This document shows positions 17,273 to 26,219 of a stretch of 64,000 nt of DNA, in pieces. This stretch comes from Maribacter sedimenticola (GTDB lineage: Bacteria > Bacteroidota > Bacteroidia > Flavobacteriales > Flavobacteriaceae), in contig NZ_FZNV01000003.1 of the NCBI RefSeq assembly GCF_900188415.1, positions 620,001 through 684,000 on the forward strand. Reading direction: 5' to 3'. The translations under genes were made by a program, and so were the position numbers. The notes beneath the pieces are model-generated. The model saw nothing but the letters and a program-made list of their open reading frames with translations. It had not been told where the DNA came from and searched no databases. Each line of letters begins with the position of its first letter. The first letter of the stretch is position 1.

Positions 17273-17749
17273 ATGAGCTATTTAGACATAAAATCTAAGG
17301 ATATAGAACCTATAGTAGAGGAATTGAACACCTTACTTGCAGATTACAACATATATTATCAAAATTTAAGAGGATATCATTGGAACGTTTTGGGCAAAAA
17401 CTTCTTTGATCTTCATATAAAATTTGAGGAATTATACACTGATGCCAGAATTAAAATTGATGAGATTGCGGAACGTATTCTAACCTTAAGACATCATCCT
17501 ACCAGTGAATTTTCAAAATACTTTAAAATGTCTTCCATTAAAGAGACCTCCTCATTGATCCCTGATCATGAAATGGTCCAAAATATACTTGTACAACATG
17601 AAGCCATTTTAAAACAAATGAGCAAAGTGGTCAAAAAAGCGGAAGCTGCCGGTGATGAAGGAACCATTGATATGATCGGCGGGTATATTGGTGAAATAGA
17701 AAAAGTAAGTTGGATGCTAGATGCCTGGACCAAAGATTCTAGAGACTAA
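17273..17749 (+). CDS. dps: Dps family DNA-binding ferritin
   Basis: This 158-residue protein should assemble into a 12-subunit shell that oxidises and stores iron and protects DNA under oxidative stress. The ferroxidase ligands at the dimer interface are visible in GYHWNVLGKNFFDLHIKFEELYTDARIKIDEIAERIL (His, Asp and Glu at normal spacing, about residues 35-71). The length is standard. It has its own TAnnTTTG promoter-like element upstream and a strong terminator at 17767-17796, so it is a single-gene unit. Confidence 0.92.
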   Translation: MSYLDIKSKDIEPIVEELNTLLADYNIYYQNLRGYHWNVLGKNFFDLHIKFEELYTDARIKIDEIAERILTLRHHPTSEFSKYFKMSSIKETSSLIPDHEMVQNILVQHEAILKQMSKVVKKAEAAGDEGTIDMIGGYIGEIEKVSWMLDAWTKDSRD

Positions 17750-17766
17750 AACAATATATACCATAT

Positions 17767-17796
17767 TAAAAACACCCCATTTAGGGGTGTTTTTTT
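17767..17796 (+). terminator. Rho-independent terminator of dps
   Basis: ACACCCC and GGGGTGT form a seven-base-pair stem with loop ATTTA, flanked by A and T runs that extend it and supply the U tract. It starts 18 bases after the dps stop. Confidence 0.92.
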
Positions 17797-17958
17797 ATGT
17801 TTTATAATAGTGTTATCCTATTTGTTTTCTAGCTACAAAATGTTTTAAATATGTATTACACTCTACAAACTTGCATTTTGAACATTACAACAATATAATG
17901 AATAAATGAGCGTCAGTTGCAGGTTACTCAAGACAAAAACACCAACGCTTTAAACAAC

Positions 17959-18153
17959 CTACTTTACGATCTTCTTCATTAAATATAAAAACCCAAACTT
18001 TTTTACTCCGGACAAAATCGTAGAAATCCAGTTATAGGGACTTAAATCTTCCTGAACGTCATGTTTTAAGCCTTTTATTTCCTCCAAAGCTATTTGTCGC
18101 TCCAGTTTAAGTCGTTTAAGGTTATATTCTATCTCATCAAAATTTTTGTACAT
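17959..18153 (-). CDS. Small conserved-looking protein, last gene of the YtxH/holin-like operon
   Basis: This 64-residue protein has a charged helical first half (FDEIEYNLKRLKLERQIALEEIKG) and a hydrophobic, basic second half. It follows the holin-like gene by nine bases and ends a three-gene unit with the YtxH gene. In related bacteria a short third gene at this place is common. I recognise no function. Confidence 0.55.
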   Translation of the reverse strand: MYKNFDEIEYNLKRLKLERQIALEEIKGLKHDVQEDLSPYNWISTILSGVKKFGFLYLMKKIVK

Positions 18154-18162
18154 AAGTCTATT

Positions 18163-18510
18163 CTAATTAAAAAATTTGACCGAAAGTTTTCTTACGAGTA
18201 GGTTATCCAATTTTCTTCGCAACATATATGCAAGAATTACCAGGATTATAAATATCGCGGTAGCGATCAAACATGAAATTACCATGCTGCCCAATACATT
18301 TCCTAAATAGATAATGCCGGCTACGCTTAAAAAAATAAGAGCCAAAAAGCCAAGACCACCGATCACAGCCATTTTAAGCAGCATACCAGTGGTCATGGTC
18401 AATTGTTGAAACACTTTAAGTCTATAATACTCTTGAGTTTTCTTATAGTAAATTTCGCCTACATCAATTGCTTTATTAGATGTATCGTTAAGTGATTCAA
18501 TAATTCCCAT
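18163..18510 (-). CDS. Phage-holin-like (DUF1469-type) membrane protein
   Basis: This 115-residue protein has two long hydrophobic helices (about residues 40-68 and 74-98) after an amphipathic N-terminus, which is the shape of the DUF1469/phage holin-superfamily III proteins found with YtxH in many Bacteroidota. They sit in the inner membrane and are thought to take part in the envelope stress response; lysis activity is not implied. It lies three bases after the YtxH gene and nine before the 64-residue gene. Confidence 0.65.
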   Translation of the reverse strand: MGIIESLNDTSNKAIDVGEIYYKKTQEYYRLKVFQQLTMTTGMLLKMAVIGGLGFLALIFLSVAGIIYLGNVLGSMVISCLIATAIFIILVILAYMLRRKLDNLLVRKLSVKFFN

Positions 18511-18513
18511 TAG

Positions 18514-18846
18514 TTATGATGTTTTCTGCAGTTTCTTATTCTTTGACTTTAGCTCCGCCAATTTCTTTTCTAGCGTAGATATAACGTCTTCCGTCTTATA
18601 ACTTAAATCCGTTACCAGAGATTCTACTCGTGTATCCAAGGATTGTTTCTCATCCAAAACTTTGGAGGCTACCCTATTTTTAAGTTCCACTGCACTTTCG
18701 GTCAAATTATTTTTGGTTGCGGCAGCTTGGTCCGCAATCATTTTTCTGGTGTTCTCACCTTTGTCCGGCGCATAAAGAATTCCTAACGCGGCCCCTATGG
18801 CAGATCCTGCAATAATGGCCAATAATGTATTTCCGCTGTTATTCAT
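18514..18846 (-). CDS. YtxH domain-containing protein
   Basis: This 110-residue protein starts with the YtxH signature, a glycine-rich membrane helix followed by a basic turn: NTLLAIIAGSAIGAALGILYAPDKGENTRKM (about residues 5-35). The rest is a long amphipathic helix or coiled coil. YtxH proteins are general-stress proteins of unknown mechanism. It is the first gene of a tight three-gene operon and its promoter must lie in the 200 bases shared with the divergent aldehyde dehydrogenase gene. Confidence 0.8.
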   Translation of the reverse strand: MNNSGNTLLAIIAGSAIGAALGILYAPDKGENTRKMIADQAAATKNNLTESAVELKNRVASKVLDEKQSLDTRVESLVTDLSYKTEDVISTLEKKLAELKSKNKKLQKTS

Positions 18847-18972
18847 GATATTGTTTTTTATTTATCTATTTTTTTGATTTTGAACAATCGACATCGTTCC
18901 TTACAAAGGTCATTAAATCAAGGAGATAACCTTGACTCAAAACCTTTAAATATTAACGGTAACCAAATGATT

Positions 18973-19021
18973 AAAAGGGTTAAAAGGGTTAACATTTAAA
19001 TGAAACGCATTAAACCCTTTT
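18973..19021. promoter_or_regulatory. Direct and inverted AAAAGGGTT repeats before the aldehyde dehydrogenase
   Basis: AAAAGGGTT occurs twice in tandem (18973-18990) and once in the reverse orientation (AACCCTTTT within 19012-19021). TAATTTTG at 19034-19041, a possible -7 box, follows. The arrangement suggests a binding site for a regulator of the divergent aldehyde dehydrogenase and YtxH genes, but no regulator is assigned. Confidence 0.4.
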
Positions 19022-19046
19022 TACTGGAACATCTAATTTTGTAACC

Positions 19047-20408
19047 ATGAAAAAGAATACTTCAACAAACCCATATAACGGTGAATCAATTAATTCCTAT
19101 AATAGGGATACCCAGGAGAGTTTGGACATAAAGCTGCAAAGTTCCTTATCCGTTGAAAACCAATGGCAAGAAACTTCCATTAAATCAAGGTCTAAATTAC
19201 TTTCCAAAGTTTCTTCGTTATTGGTTGAACGCAAGGAGGTCTATGGCAAACTTATTACACAAGAAATGGGAAAGCCTATTGCCCAAAGTATATCAGAGAT
19301 AGAAAAATGTGCTTGGGCCTGTGATTTCTATGCTACCAATGCAGAGGATCTATTGGCAGATGAACTTATTGAAACCGATGCAAGTGAAAGCTTCATAAGC
19401 TATGACCCTTTAGGATGTATTTTGGCCGTTATGCCATGGAATTATCCTTTTTGGCAGGTAATACGTTTTGCGGCACCTACACTTACGGCAGGCAACACCG
19501 TACTCTTAAAACATGCGGCCAATGTTTCCGGCTGTTCCAAGGCTATTGAACAATTGTTTCTTGATGCAGGTTATCCTGAAGGATGCTTTCAAAGTATTAT
19601 CGCAGGTCATGAGGAAATTGAACGATTAATCGCCAATGATCACGTTAAGGCGGTTACCTTGACCGGGAGCGAAAAAGCGGGTAAATCCATAGCTAAACTG
19701 GCAGGTGAGCACCTTAAAAAATCAGTTTTGGAATTGGGTGGCAACAATGCCTGTATTATATGGGAAGATGCCGACTTAGAAACTCATTTAGACACCATGG
19801 TAATGGCACGTATGCAAAATACGGGTCAAAGTTGCATCGCCGCAAAACGATTCATCGTATGTGAAGACATCTACGATACATTCATGGAGCAATTTATCGC
19901 AAAAGTAAAGGATTTAAAATCTGGTGACCCCATGAAGGACGATACCTATATAGGGGTCATGGCCCGTGAGGATCTCGCAGAAACATTACAACAACAAATA
20001 AATGACTCCATTGCCATGGGAGCAAAGAACGTACTTGGCAACGAAAGGAGCGGGGCATATTTTTCACCTACCATCATTACCGAAGTTACGCCAGACATGC
20101 CCATTTTCAAAGAAGAGACCTTTGGACCCGTTGCCGCCATTATAAAAGCCAAGGATAGAGCAGAAACATTGGCGTTGGCTACAGATTCAAGATTTGGTTT
20201 GGGCAGCATGTTGTTTACACAAGATATAGATGCTGCATATTCCGTTATTTCCAATATTCCGGACGGTGCATTCTTTGTAAACGATATGGTAAAATCTGAC
20301 CCTAGATTACCTTTTGGGGGCACAAAGGCATCGGGTTATGGTAGAGAGTTATCAAGAGAAGGAATATTGGAGTTCGTCAATAAAAAAACAGTATACATTA
20401 ACAAATAA
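19047..20408 (+). CDS. Aldehyde dehydrogenase, succinate-semialdehyde dehydrogenase-like
   Basis: This 453-residue cytoplasmic enzyme oxidises an aldehyde to the acid with NAD(P). Visible motifs are AVMPWNYPFWQVIRF near residue 130, the cofactor loop TLTGSEKAGKSIA, the catalytic Glu region LELGGNNACI, the nucleophile Cys in NTGQSCIAAKRF, and the C-terminal LPFGGTKASGYGRELS. The family branch is that of NAD(P)-dependent succinate-semialdehyde dehydrogenases, but the exact aldehyde cannot be told. A 56-residue membrane-peptide gene starts six bases after its stop. Confidence 0.88.
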   Translation: MKKNTSTNPYNGESINSYNRDTQESLDIKLQSSLSVENQWQETSIKSRSKLLSKVSSLLVERKEVYGKLITQEMGKPIAQSISEIEKCAWACDFYATNAEDLLADELIETDASESFISYDPLGCILAVMPWNYPFWQVIRFAAPTLTAGNTVLLKHAANVSGCSKAIEQLFLDAGYPEGCFQSIIAGHEEIERLIANDHVKAVTLTGSEKAGKSIAKLAGEHLKKSVLELGGNNACIIWEDADLETHLDTMVMARMQNTGQSCIAAKRFIVCEDIYDTFMEQFIAKVKDLKSGDPMKDDTYIGVMAREDLAETLQQQINDSIAMGAKNVLGNERSGAYFSPTIITEVTPDMPIFKEETFGPVAAIIKAKDRAETLALATDSRFGLGSMLFTQDIDAAYSVISNIPDGAFFVNDMVKSDPRLPFGGTKASGYGRELSREGILEFVNKKTVYINK

Positions 20409-20413
20409 AAGCT

Positions 20414-20584
20414 ATGAAAAAAGAAACTGAAGAAACAAAATTTGTAAAAGAACCGGAAGAGGAAACAAGGGAATTCATCTTACAGAAAAATAAAAAAACT
20501 AAACTAGGGGCAACTATTGTCATTGCATTCCTTGTTCTTCTTATAATCGGGATTATTGTATCCAATGTATTTTTTACGAATTAA
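20414..20584 (+). CDS. Small single-helix membrane protein
   Basis: This 56-residue protein has a strongly acidic and basic N-terminal 30 residues (MKKETEETKFVKEPEEETRE at the start) and one hydrophobic helix (about residues 31-53) close to the C-terminus, so it is probably tail-anchored in the inner membrane. It starts six bases after the aldehyde dehydrogenase stop and is likely to be on the same transcript. No family is recognised. Confidence 0.55.
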   Translation: MKKETEETKFVKEPEEETREFILQKNKKTKLGATIVIAFLVLLIIGIIVSNVFFTN

Positions 20585-20621
20585 ATATACCTACGACCAA
20601 AGTATTCACTAAAATCATTTT

Positions 20622-23600
20622 ATGACCAAACGACCATATTCAATTCAGTGGCAAAATTATAAATTCTCTTTTGTTCTTGGCTCCTTGCTATTGCTTGCAT
20701 CATGCGCAACTTTTAAAGAGCATAAGGCCGCTGATTTGAACGATATCCGTGCGGATAAAAAGATTACGCATTCGTTCTATATTGCTGGTGGGTTGGGTAA
20801 TTTTTCCGCTACCCCAAATGACAATCTTTTAAAACAATTTAAAGAGGAACTAACTAATGCCCCAAAAAATAGTACGCTAATTTTTACGGGGGATAATATT
20901 AGTCCAGAAATTAAGAATTGGAATACTGATAGTCTTCTTATTCAACAACAATTGTTATTGTCCGCCAGCTTTAAGGGAGAAACGGTTTTCTTGCCGGGAA
21001 ATAATGAATGGAAGAGTTATGAGTTGGATAAAATTGAAAAAGTTGAAAACTTACTGAAAGAAGTCAATAGGGAAGGCACTAAGGTAGATCCCAACAATGG
21101 TTGTCCTATAGAACACAAGGTCATTAATGATGATTTAGACCTTATCCTCATAGATTCCAAATGGTTTGTTTCCAATTGGTCCAGGATAGAGGATATTAAT
21201 AGTAAATGTACAGACATTATTACCCGTAGACGCTTTATGGAAGAGCTTGAAGGGTATATTGGTGACGGACAGGGCAAAAATATCGTAATTGCCATGCACC
21301 ATCCGGTTTTTACCAATGGTATCTATGCCGGCAAAACTACCATAAAGGACCATATGAAACCACTACCTCTGGTAGGTACGGTTAAAAATGCGGTTATGGA
21401 CCTTGGGGCTTTTAATCCTGAACATGTGAATTCCAGAAGGTATAATTATCTAAGGATTGCAGTAAGTGCTTTGGCACAGGCCAATGATCGTATAACCTTG
21501 GTTTCAGGCCATGAGGAAAGTCTTCAATTGCTTGAAGGAGGTGGTTTACATCAAATTATTAGTGGTTCCCTAGGTTCCAAAAGTGCTACAAAATTAGTTC
21601 CTGGTAAAATTACCGCAATAGGCGGGTCCATAGATTTCAATGGCAAATATGCGTATGGAGACCGTGGTTTTGCCCGTTTGGATTATTTTGAGGATGGCAG
21701 TTCCAAGGTTACTTTTATATCCGAAAATAACCTAAAGGAGAAAAAAACATTTGCCGTTCTACCACAATTTAAAACCAAAAAACAATTTACGGATTTTGCA
21801 GAACCATCGGATACCAATATTTCTACCAACATACTGGAGGACCCAGCGGATTATTCCAAAAGTGGATTTTATGAATTTTTATGGGGCAAGCGTTATCGCT
21901 CCTATTACGGTCAACCGGTCAATGCCCCGGTTGTTGAACTAGACACATTGTACGGAGGGTTAAACGTAGTTAAGGAAGGTGGCGGCCACCAGTCTTTCTC
22001 CTTACGCTTGGAAGACGCCAACGGCAAACAATACGCCATGCGCTCCCTACGTAAAAGTGCGCTCAAGTTTTTAAAATTTAAGCTACCCGGTATTTCTTAC
22101 AATACCGCAGATTATCAAGATACTTGGGCAGAAAAAGCCATCTCGGATTTTTTTACCACTGCACATCCGTATATGCAATTAGTGGTAGATCCTTTGGCCA
22201 ATTCCATAGCCATCAACCACTCGGACACCGATCTGTTCTATGTGCCCAAACAAGAGGCGCTCAAAGAGTACAATGAGGATTTTGGAGATGAACTTTATTA
22301 TATAGAAAGGCGCCCATCAGAAGAACAGGCCAATTATAAAGGGTATAGAAGGACTATTGATGAATCGGGCAAGGTGACCGATTATGAAAGTACTACGGAT
22401 ATGCTCGAAAAAATAAAAAGTGACGAATCCTATACGGTCGATGAAAAAAACTTGATCCGTGCACGAATTTTTGATATGCTCATTGGTGATTGGGACAGGC
22501 ACCAAGATCAATGGCGTTGGATCGAATATGAAAGTCCGGACGGAGAAAAGGAATTTATGCCCGTACCCCGTGATCGAGACAATGTATTTCCAAGATTTGA
22601 TGGCAAGGTCATACCATTTATAAATTGGTTCGTGCCCAATTCAAGAAACTGGGAAACCTATGATGAGGATGTGGACAACGTAAAATGGCTAAACCTATCT
22701 GGAAATAGGTTAGATAGAACCTTACTTACTTCTTATGGTCCAGAGGCATGGGTAGAGGAGGCCAAGGCCATTCAAAAAGGTATGACGGAAGAGGTCGTTG
22801 AAAATGCATTTAAACGTCTTCCGGTAGAGGTACGGGACGAGACTTCTGAATATATCAAAAAGAGTTTGCTCAAACGTTTACAAACCTTGCCGGAAGTTGC
22901 AAGGGAATATGCCACCTACCTCAACAAAATCGTTGCGGTTAGGGGTACCGAGAAAGATGATATTTTTACCATAACCAGAATGCAGAACGGTGAAACCAAA
23001 GTTGTGGTAAAACGACTTCTATCCGATGAAAAGAATGAATTAATGTATTCCAGGACCTTTGACCCGGACATCACCAAGGAATTATGGATATACGGCCTTG
23101 GGGACGATGATATCTTTGTTGTTGAGGGTACGGAAAAAACCCGTATCAAGTTAAAAATAATTGGTGGTTATGGTGAGGATATATATACCATAAAAAACAA
23201 AAAGCAGGTTCATGTGTACGATTGGGAACATGAAAAAATATCCTTTGAGGAAGAAACTCCAAAAAATTTACTTTCGGATAATTACAAGACCAATACCTTT
23301 CATTTTAGATTCTTTGAACCTAATTCCAATATTTTAGTGCCCAATGCAGGATTTAGAACGGATGATGGTGCTTTTGTAGGTATTGCGAACACGTATACCA
23401 AAAATGGCATCAATGGAAATTCCTTTAGACAAAAACATAGGTTAAGCGCCAATTATTTCTTTAATTTCCAAGCTGCGGAAGTTGCATATTCCGGTACATA
23501 TGGCAGTATCTTTCCTGGTTGGAACTTGGAAGTGGATGCCTATTTTACCAATGATCGCTACGTAAGCAACTTTTTTGATTATGGTAATGAAACCTTAAAC

Positions 23601-24350
23601 GACGAGGACAATCTAGGTAGGGACTTCTACAGGGCCAGAATACAACAGTTTAAGGCAAGTGCAGGTTTGGCCTATTACAGTTTACGGTTTAAGGCATTAT
23701 ATGAATCGTTTAAAGTAGCGGACAATGAAAACAGATTGTTTAATCCCGCCAATTTGAACAATGCGCTCTTTGATAGCCAAAAATATGGTGGTGTGGAACT
23801 TACAGGTGAGTATGATCGTGATGATGCTGGAGATTTTCCTACCAAGGCCATTTATTTTGGCTTTGCCGCAGGTTATAAAATGAACCTTGATCTTAGTGCC
23901 AATAAGTTTGGATATGCTTCTTTAAAAGTAGGTTTTGACCACAAATTGGAACCCTCCGGTCATTTGGTTTACAGTACCATGGCAGAATATAAAGGATTGT
24001 TTGATTATGATACGGTGTTTTTCTACCACACCCCTTCCCTAGGAGGCCGTAACGGCTTACGAGGATTTAGGGACGAGCGGTTTACCGGCAAATCCTATTT
24101 TTTTCAATCCTCTGACCTTAAGCTAAAGGTTAAACGATATGTTACGGCTGTTTCCCCGGTTACAATTGGTGTTTATGGAGGTTTTGATTATGGTAGGGTA
24201 TGGCAACCGGATGAAGATTCCAATGTTTGGCATACCTCTCAAGGTGGTGGGCTTTGGATCAGTAGCTTAAAGGCATTGACATTCAATTTGGGTTACTTTA
24301 ATTCAAAGGAAAGTAATTTGATTCAAGTAGGATTTGGTCTATCATTCTAA
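20622..24350 (+). CDS. Outer-membrane fusion protein: degenerate metallophosphatase, kinase-like region, BamA-type barrel
   Basis: This 1242-residue protein starts with a lipoprotein-like signal (LASC, Cys28). Residues about 48-320 resemble a calcineurin-like phosphatase: FTGDNI with Asp91, PGNNEW at 125-130, HHPVF with His226-His227, and SGHEES with His297. However, the first metal-binding Asp is replaced (IAGGLGN) and the GNHE histidine is Asn128. Residues about 420-760 contain GDWDRHQDQWRW (Asp623, Asp625, His627) and PRDRDNVF (Asp651, Asp653), a pattern like the catalytic and metal loops of HipA or Fam20-type kinases. The last 350 residues are a beta barrel ending in Phe, with GGRNGLRGFRDERFTGKSY as in BamA/TamA proteins. 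The combination is common in Bacteroidota, but its role is unknown. Confidence 0.7.
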   Translation: MTKRPYSIQWQNYKFSFVLGSLLLLASCATFKEHKAADLNDIRADKKITHSFYIAGGLGNFSATPNDNLLKQFKEELTNAPKNSTLIFTGDNISPEIKNWNTDSLLIQQQLLLSASFKGETVFLPGNNEWKSYELDKIEKVENLLKEVNREGTKVDPNNGCPIEHKVINDDLDLILIDSKWFVSNWSRIEDINSKCTDIITRRRFMEELEGYIGDGQGKNIVIAMHHPVFTNGIYAGKTTIKDHMKPLPLVGTVKNAVMDLGAFNPEHVNSRRYNYLRIAVSALAQANDRITLVSGHEESLQLLEGGGLHQIISGSLGSKSATKLVPGKITAIGGSIDFNGKYAYGDRGFARLDYFEDGSSKVTFISENNLKEKKTFAVLPQFKTKKQFTDFAEPSDTNISTNILEDPADYSKSGFYEFLWGKRYRSYYGQPVNAPVVELDTLYGGLNVVKEGGGHQSFSLRLEDANGKQYAMRSLRKSALKFLKFKLPGISYNTADYQDTWAEKAISDFFTTAHPYMQLVVDPLANSIAINHSDTDLFYVPKQEALKEYNEDFGDELYYIERRPSEEQANYKGYRRTIDESGKVTDYESTTDMLEKIKSDESYTVDEKNLIRARIFDMLIGDWDRHQDQWRWIEYESPDGEKEFMPVPRDRDNVFPRFDGKVIPFINWFVPNSRNWETYDEDVDNVKWLNLSGNRLDRTLLTSYGPEAWVEEAKAIQKGMTEEVVENAFKRLPVEVRDETSEYIKKSLLKRLQTLPEVAREYATYLNKIVAVRGTEKDDIFTITRMQNGETKVVVKRLLSDEKNELMYSRTFDPDITKELWIYGLGDDDIFVVEGTEKTRIKLKIIGGYGEDIYTIKNKKQVHVYDWEHEKISFEEETPKNLLSDNYKTNTFHFRFFEPNSNILVPNAGFRTDDGAFVGIANTYTKNGINGNSFRQKHRLSANYFFNFQAAEVAYSGTYGSIFPGWNLEVDAYFTNDRYVSNFFDYGNETLNDEDNLGRDFYRARIQQFKASAGLAYYSLRFKALYESFKVADNENRLFNPANLNNALFDSQKYGGVELTGEYDRDDAGDFPTKAIYFGFAAGYKMNLDLSANKFGYASLKVGFDHKLEPSGHLVYSTMAEYKGLFDYDTVFFYHTPSLGGRNGLRGFRDERFTGKSYFFQSSDLKLKVKRYVTAVSPVTIGVYGGFDYGRVWQPDEDSNVWHTSQGGGLWISSLKALTFNLGYFNSKESNLIQVGFGLSF

Positions 24351-24404
24351 CAAATAGATTTTAAATTCATACCTTAAAAACCTCATTATGATAAAAACCT
24401 ATCC

Positions 24405-25616
24405 ATGTCCTCAATAGTTTCAAAGGCAGCACGTTTTGTTAGCGATAAATTGGCGTCGGACACCAATCCTAATTACCTGTACCATAATTTACGCCATACC
24501 CAACGTGTAGTCAATAGCACCAAAGAGCTAATTGAAGGAGAGCAAATTGGCGAAGTGGAAGAGGAAGTTCTATTATTGGCAGCATGGTTTCACGATTTGG
24601 GGTATACTGTTTCATACAGTAACCATGAGGAAAACAGTTGTGGTATGGCCAGGGATTTCTTAACCGAACATGGGTGTAGTAAAGAAATACTATCCCAGGT
24701 TTGTAGCCTGATCATGGCCACGGAAAAGGAATACGAGCCCAAAACAATACTTGAGCAGATAATGCGCGACGCAGATTCTTCCCATTTTGCGGAGAAAGAT
24801 TTTTTGGCTACCTCAGAACTTTTGCGCGAAGAGCTCGAGTCTTTAGGTATTGCCCAATATTCCTTGGTAGATTGGCGAGAGGAGAATATTAGGCTATTAC
24901 GTACCAAGCATAGGTTTTATACGGATTATGCCTTGGAAAACTGGCAACAGGGCAAGGATAAGAATATCAAGAAACTGATAAAGGACAAAAAAAAGAACAG
25001 TAAACTAGCCAAGAAAGAGCGATTAAAGGCTAAATATAAAGGAGAATTACCCGATAGGGGCATACAAACATTGTATAGGGTAACCTTAAGAAATCATTTA
25101 AAATTAAGTGATATTGCAGATACCAAGGCCAATATCCTATTATCCGTCAACGCAATTATCATTTCTATGGCATTATCCAACCTAATACCTAAACTGGATA
25201 ACCCGTCCAATGATTATCTCATTTATCCAACATGCGTATTCATAACGTTCAGTATCGTATCTATGGTCATGTCCATCTTGGCCACTAAACCAAATGTTAC
25301 TTCAGGTCAGTTTACAGAAGAAGAGGTTAACCTAAAAAAGGTCAACCTTTTATTCTTTGGGAATTTTCATAAAATGAAGTTGGAACAGTATGATTGGGCA
25401 ATGTCCCAACTCATAAAGGACAAGGATTATATTTATAGTTCCCTGACCAAGGACCTCTATTTTCTAGGTATTGTCTTAGAACGTAAGTATAGAATTTTAC
25501 GGTGGACATATACCGTATTCATGATCGGCATGGTACTGTCAGTAATCGTTTTTGGAATTGCACTAAAATTCTACGGTCCAGAAAGAGTATTGGAGCTACC
25601 GGTCATGCAACCGTAA
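24405..25616 (+). CDS. HD phosphohydrolase fused to a Pycsar-effector (PycTM/DUF5706) membrane domain
   Basis: This 403-residue protein has two parts. Residues about 5-190 are an HD domain with YHNLRHTQRV (His27, His31), AAWFHDLGYT (His63-Asp64) and IMRDADSSHF (Asp122), all of which fit a metal-dependent phosphohydrolase. Residues about 222-390 match the PycTM domain: the hallmark helix LRNHLKLSDIADTKANILLSVNAIIISM, a second transmembrane helix at about 274-293, and a last one at about 370-389. In Pycsar immunity PycTM proteins are membrane-disrupting effectors activated by cyclic CMP or UMP. No cyclase gene is adjacent. The HD part may cleave or sense a nucleotide; that is inference. Confidence 0.8.
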   Translation: MSSIVSKAARFVSDKLASDTNPNYLYHNLRHTQRVVNSTKELIEGEQIGEVEEEVLLLAAWFHDLGYTVSYSNHEENSCGMARDFLTEHGCSKEILSQVCSLIMATEKEYEPKTILEQIMRDADSSHFAEKDFLATSELLREELESLGIAQYSLVDWREENIRLLRTKHRFYTDYALENWQQGKDKNIKKLIKDKKKNSKLAKKERLKAKYKGELPDRGIQTLYRVTLRNHLKLSDIADTKANILLSVNAIIISMALSNLIPKLDNPSNDYLIYPTCVFITFSIVSMVMSILATKPNVTSGQFTEEEVNLKKVNLLFFGNFHKMKLEQYDWAMSQLIKDKDYIYSSLTKDLYFLGIVLERKYRILRWTYTVFMIGMVLSVIVFGIALKFYGPERVLELPVMQP

Positions 25617-25629
25617 CCATCCATTATGG

Positions 25630-26070
25630 TTATTGCCATACTTTAACGGCCTCTTCCGCCATCAATTGTTCCAGATTAAATTCTTTTTGCCGTGCTTCTG
25701 TATTGGAGTCATAAAACATATTGGAGTAGATAAATCCATGTTCTTTGGCATCTTGTGCAGAACTGCCATAATATACTTTTTTGAATTTGGCCCAATAGAT
25801 TGCTCCAAGGCACATCATGCAAGGTTCACAGCTGGTATACAACGTACAATCCTTAAGTGTTGTTGAATTCAATTTTCTACATGCTTCTTGAATCACTAAA
25901 AGCTCCGCATGCTGAGTACAGTCGGATAATGCTTTGACCTTATTGAACCCTTCGGCCAAAACGGTACCATTCCTTACAATGACCGCACCAAAAGAACCAC
26001 CTTCGTTTTCCTTGCCAAGTTTGGCCAGTTCAATGGCCCTTTGCATATAACGGTTCGCGTTATCGTTCAT
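25630..26070 (-). CDS. Nucleoside/guanine deaminase family protein
   Basis: This 146-residue cytoplasmic protein is a zinc cytidine-deaminase-fold enzyme. It has the ligands HAELLVIQEA (His and the proton-shuttling Glu, about residues 53-62) and SCEPCMMCLGAIYWA (PCxxC). The opening ANRYMQRAIELAKLG and the late FIYSNMFYDS resemble guanine deaminases of the GuaD type rather than tRNA adenosine deaminases. The base deaminated is inferred. It converges on the HD-PycTM gene and may share a transcript with the 41-residue gene upstream at 26094. Confidence 0.85.
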   Translation of the reverse strand: MNDNANRYMQRAIELAKLGKENEGGSFGAVIVRNGTVLAEGFNKVKALSDCTQHAELLVIQEACRKLNSTTLKDCTLYTSCEPCMMCLGAIYWAKFKKVYYGSSAQDAKEHGFIYSNMFYDSNTEARQKEFNLEQLMAEEAVKVWQ

Positions 26071-26093
26071 TTTTTATACTGTAGTATGCAAAT

Positions 26094-26219
26094 CTATTTA
26101 TCAAGTGCCAAAAACACAAAACATAAGATAATGCCTATAGCAGCAATAACTATGGTGAATTTTATGGCTTTTTCAAGAGCGGTAACTTTCTTGGATTCGT
26201 CTATATTTACTCTGGTCAT
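26094..26219 (-). CDS. 41-residue membrane peptide
   Basis: This short frame encodes MTRVNIDESKKVTALEKAIK followed by one hydrophobic helix (about residues 21-38) and the end ALDK. Coding sense is suggested by the charged N-terminus and clean single membrane helix, and by its position 23 bases upstream of the deaminase gene on the same strand. The function is unknown. Confidence 0.45.
   Translation of the reverse strand: MTRVNIDESKKVTALEKAIKFTIVIAAIGIILCFVFLALDK

Noticed and set aside
16556..25616. A complete Pycsar defence operon made of the cyclase-like gene and the HD-PycTM gene
   Set aside because: The genes are 8 kb apart in separate units with housekeeping genes between, and the cyclase-like protein lacks a transition-state residue.
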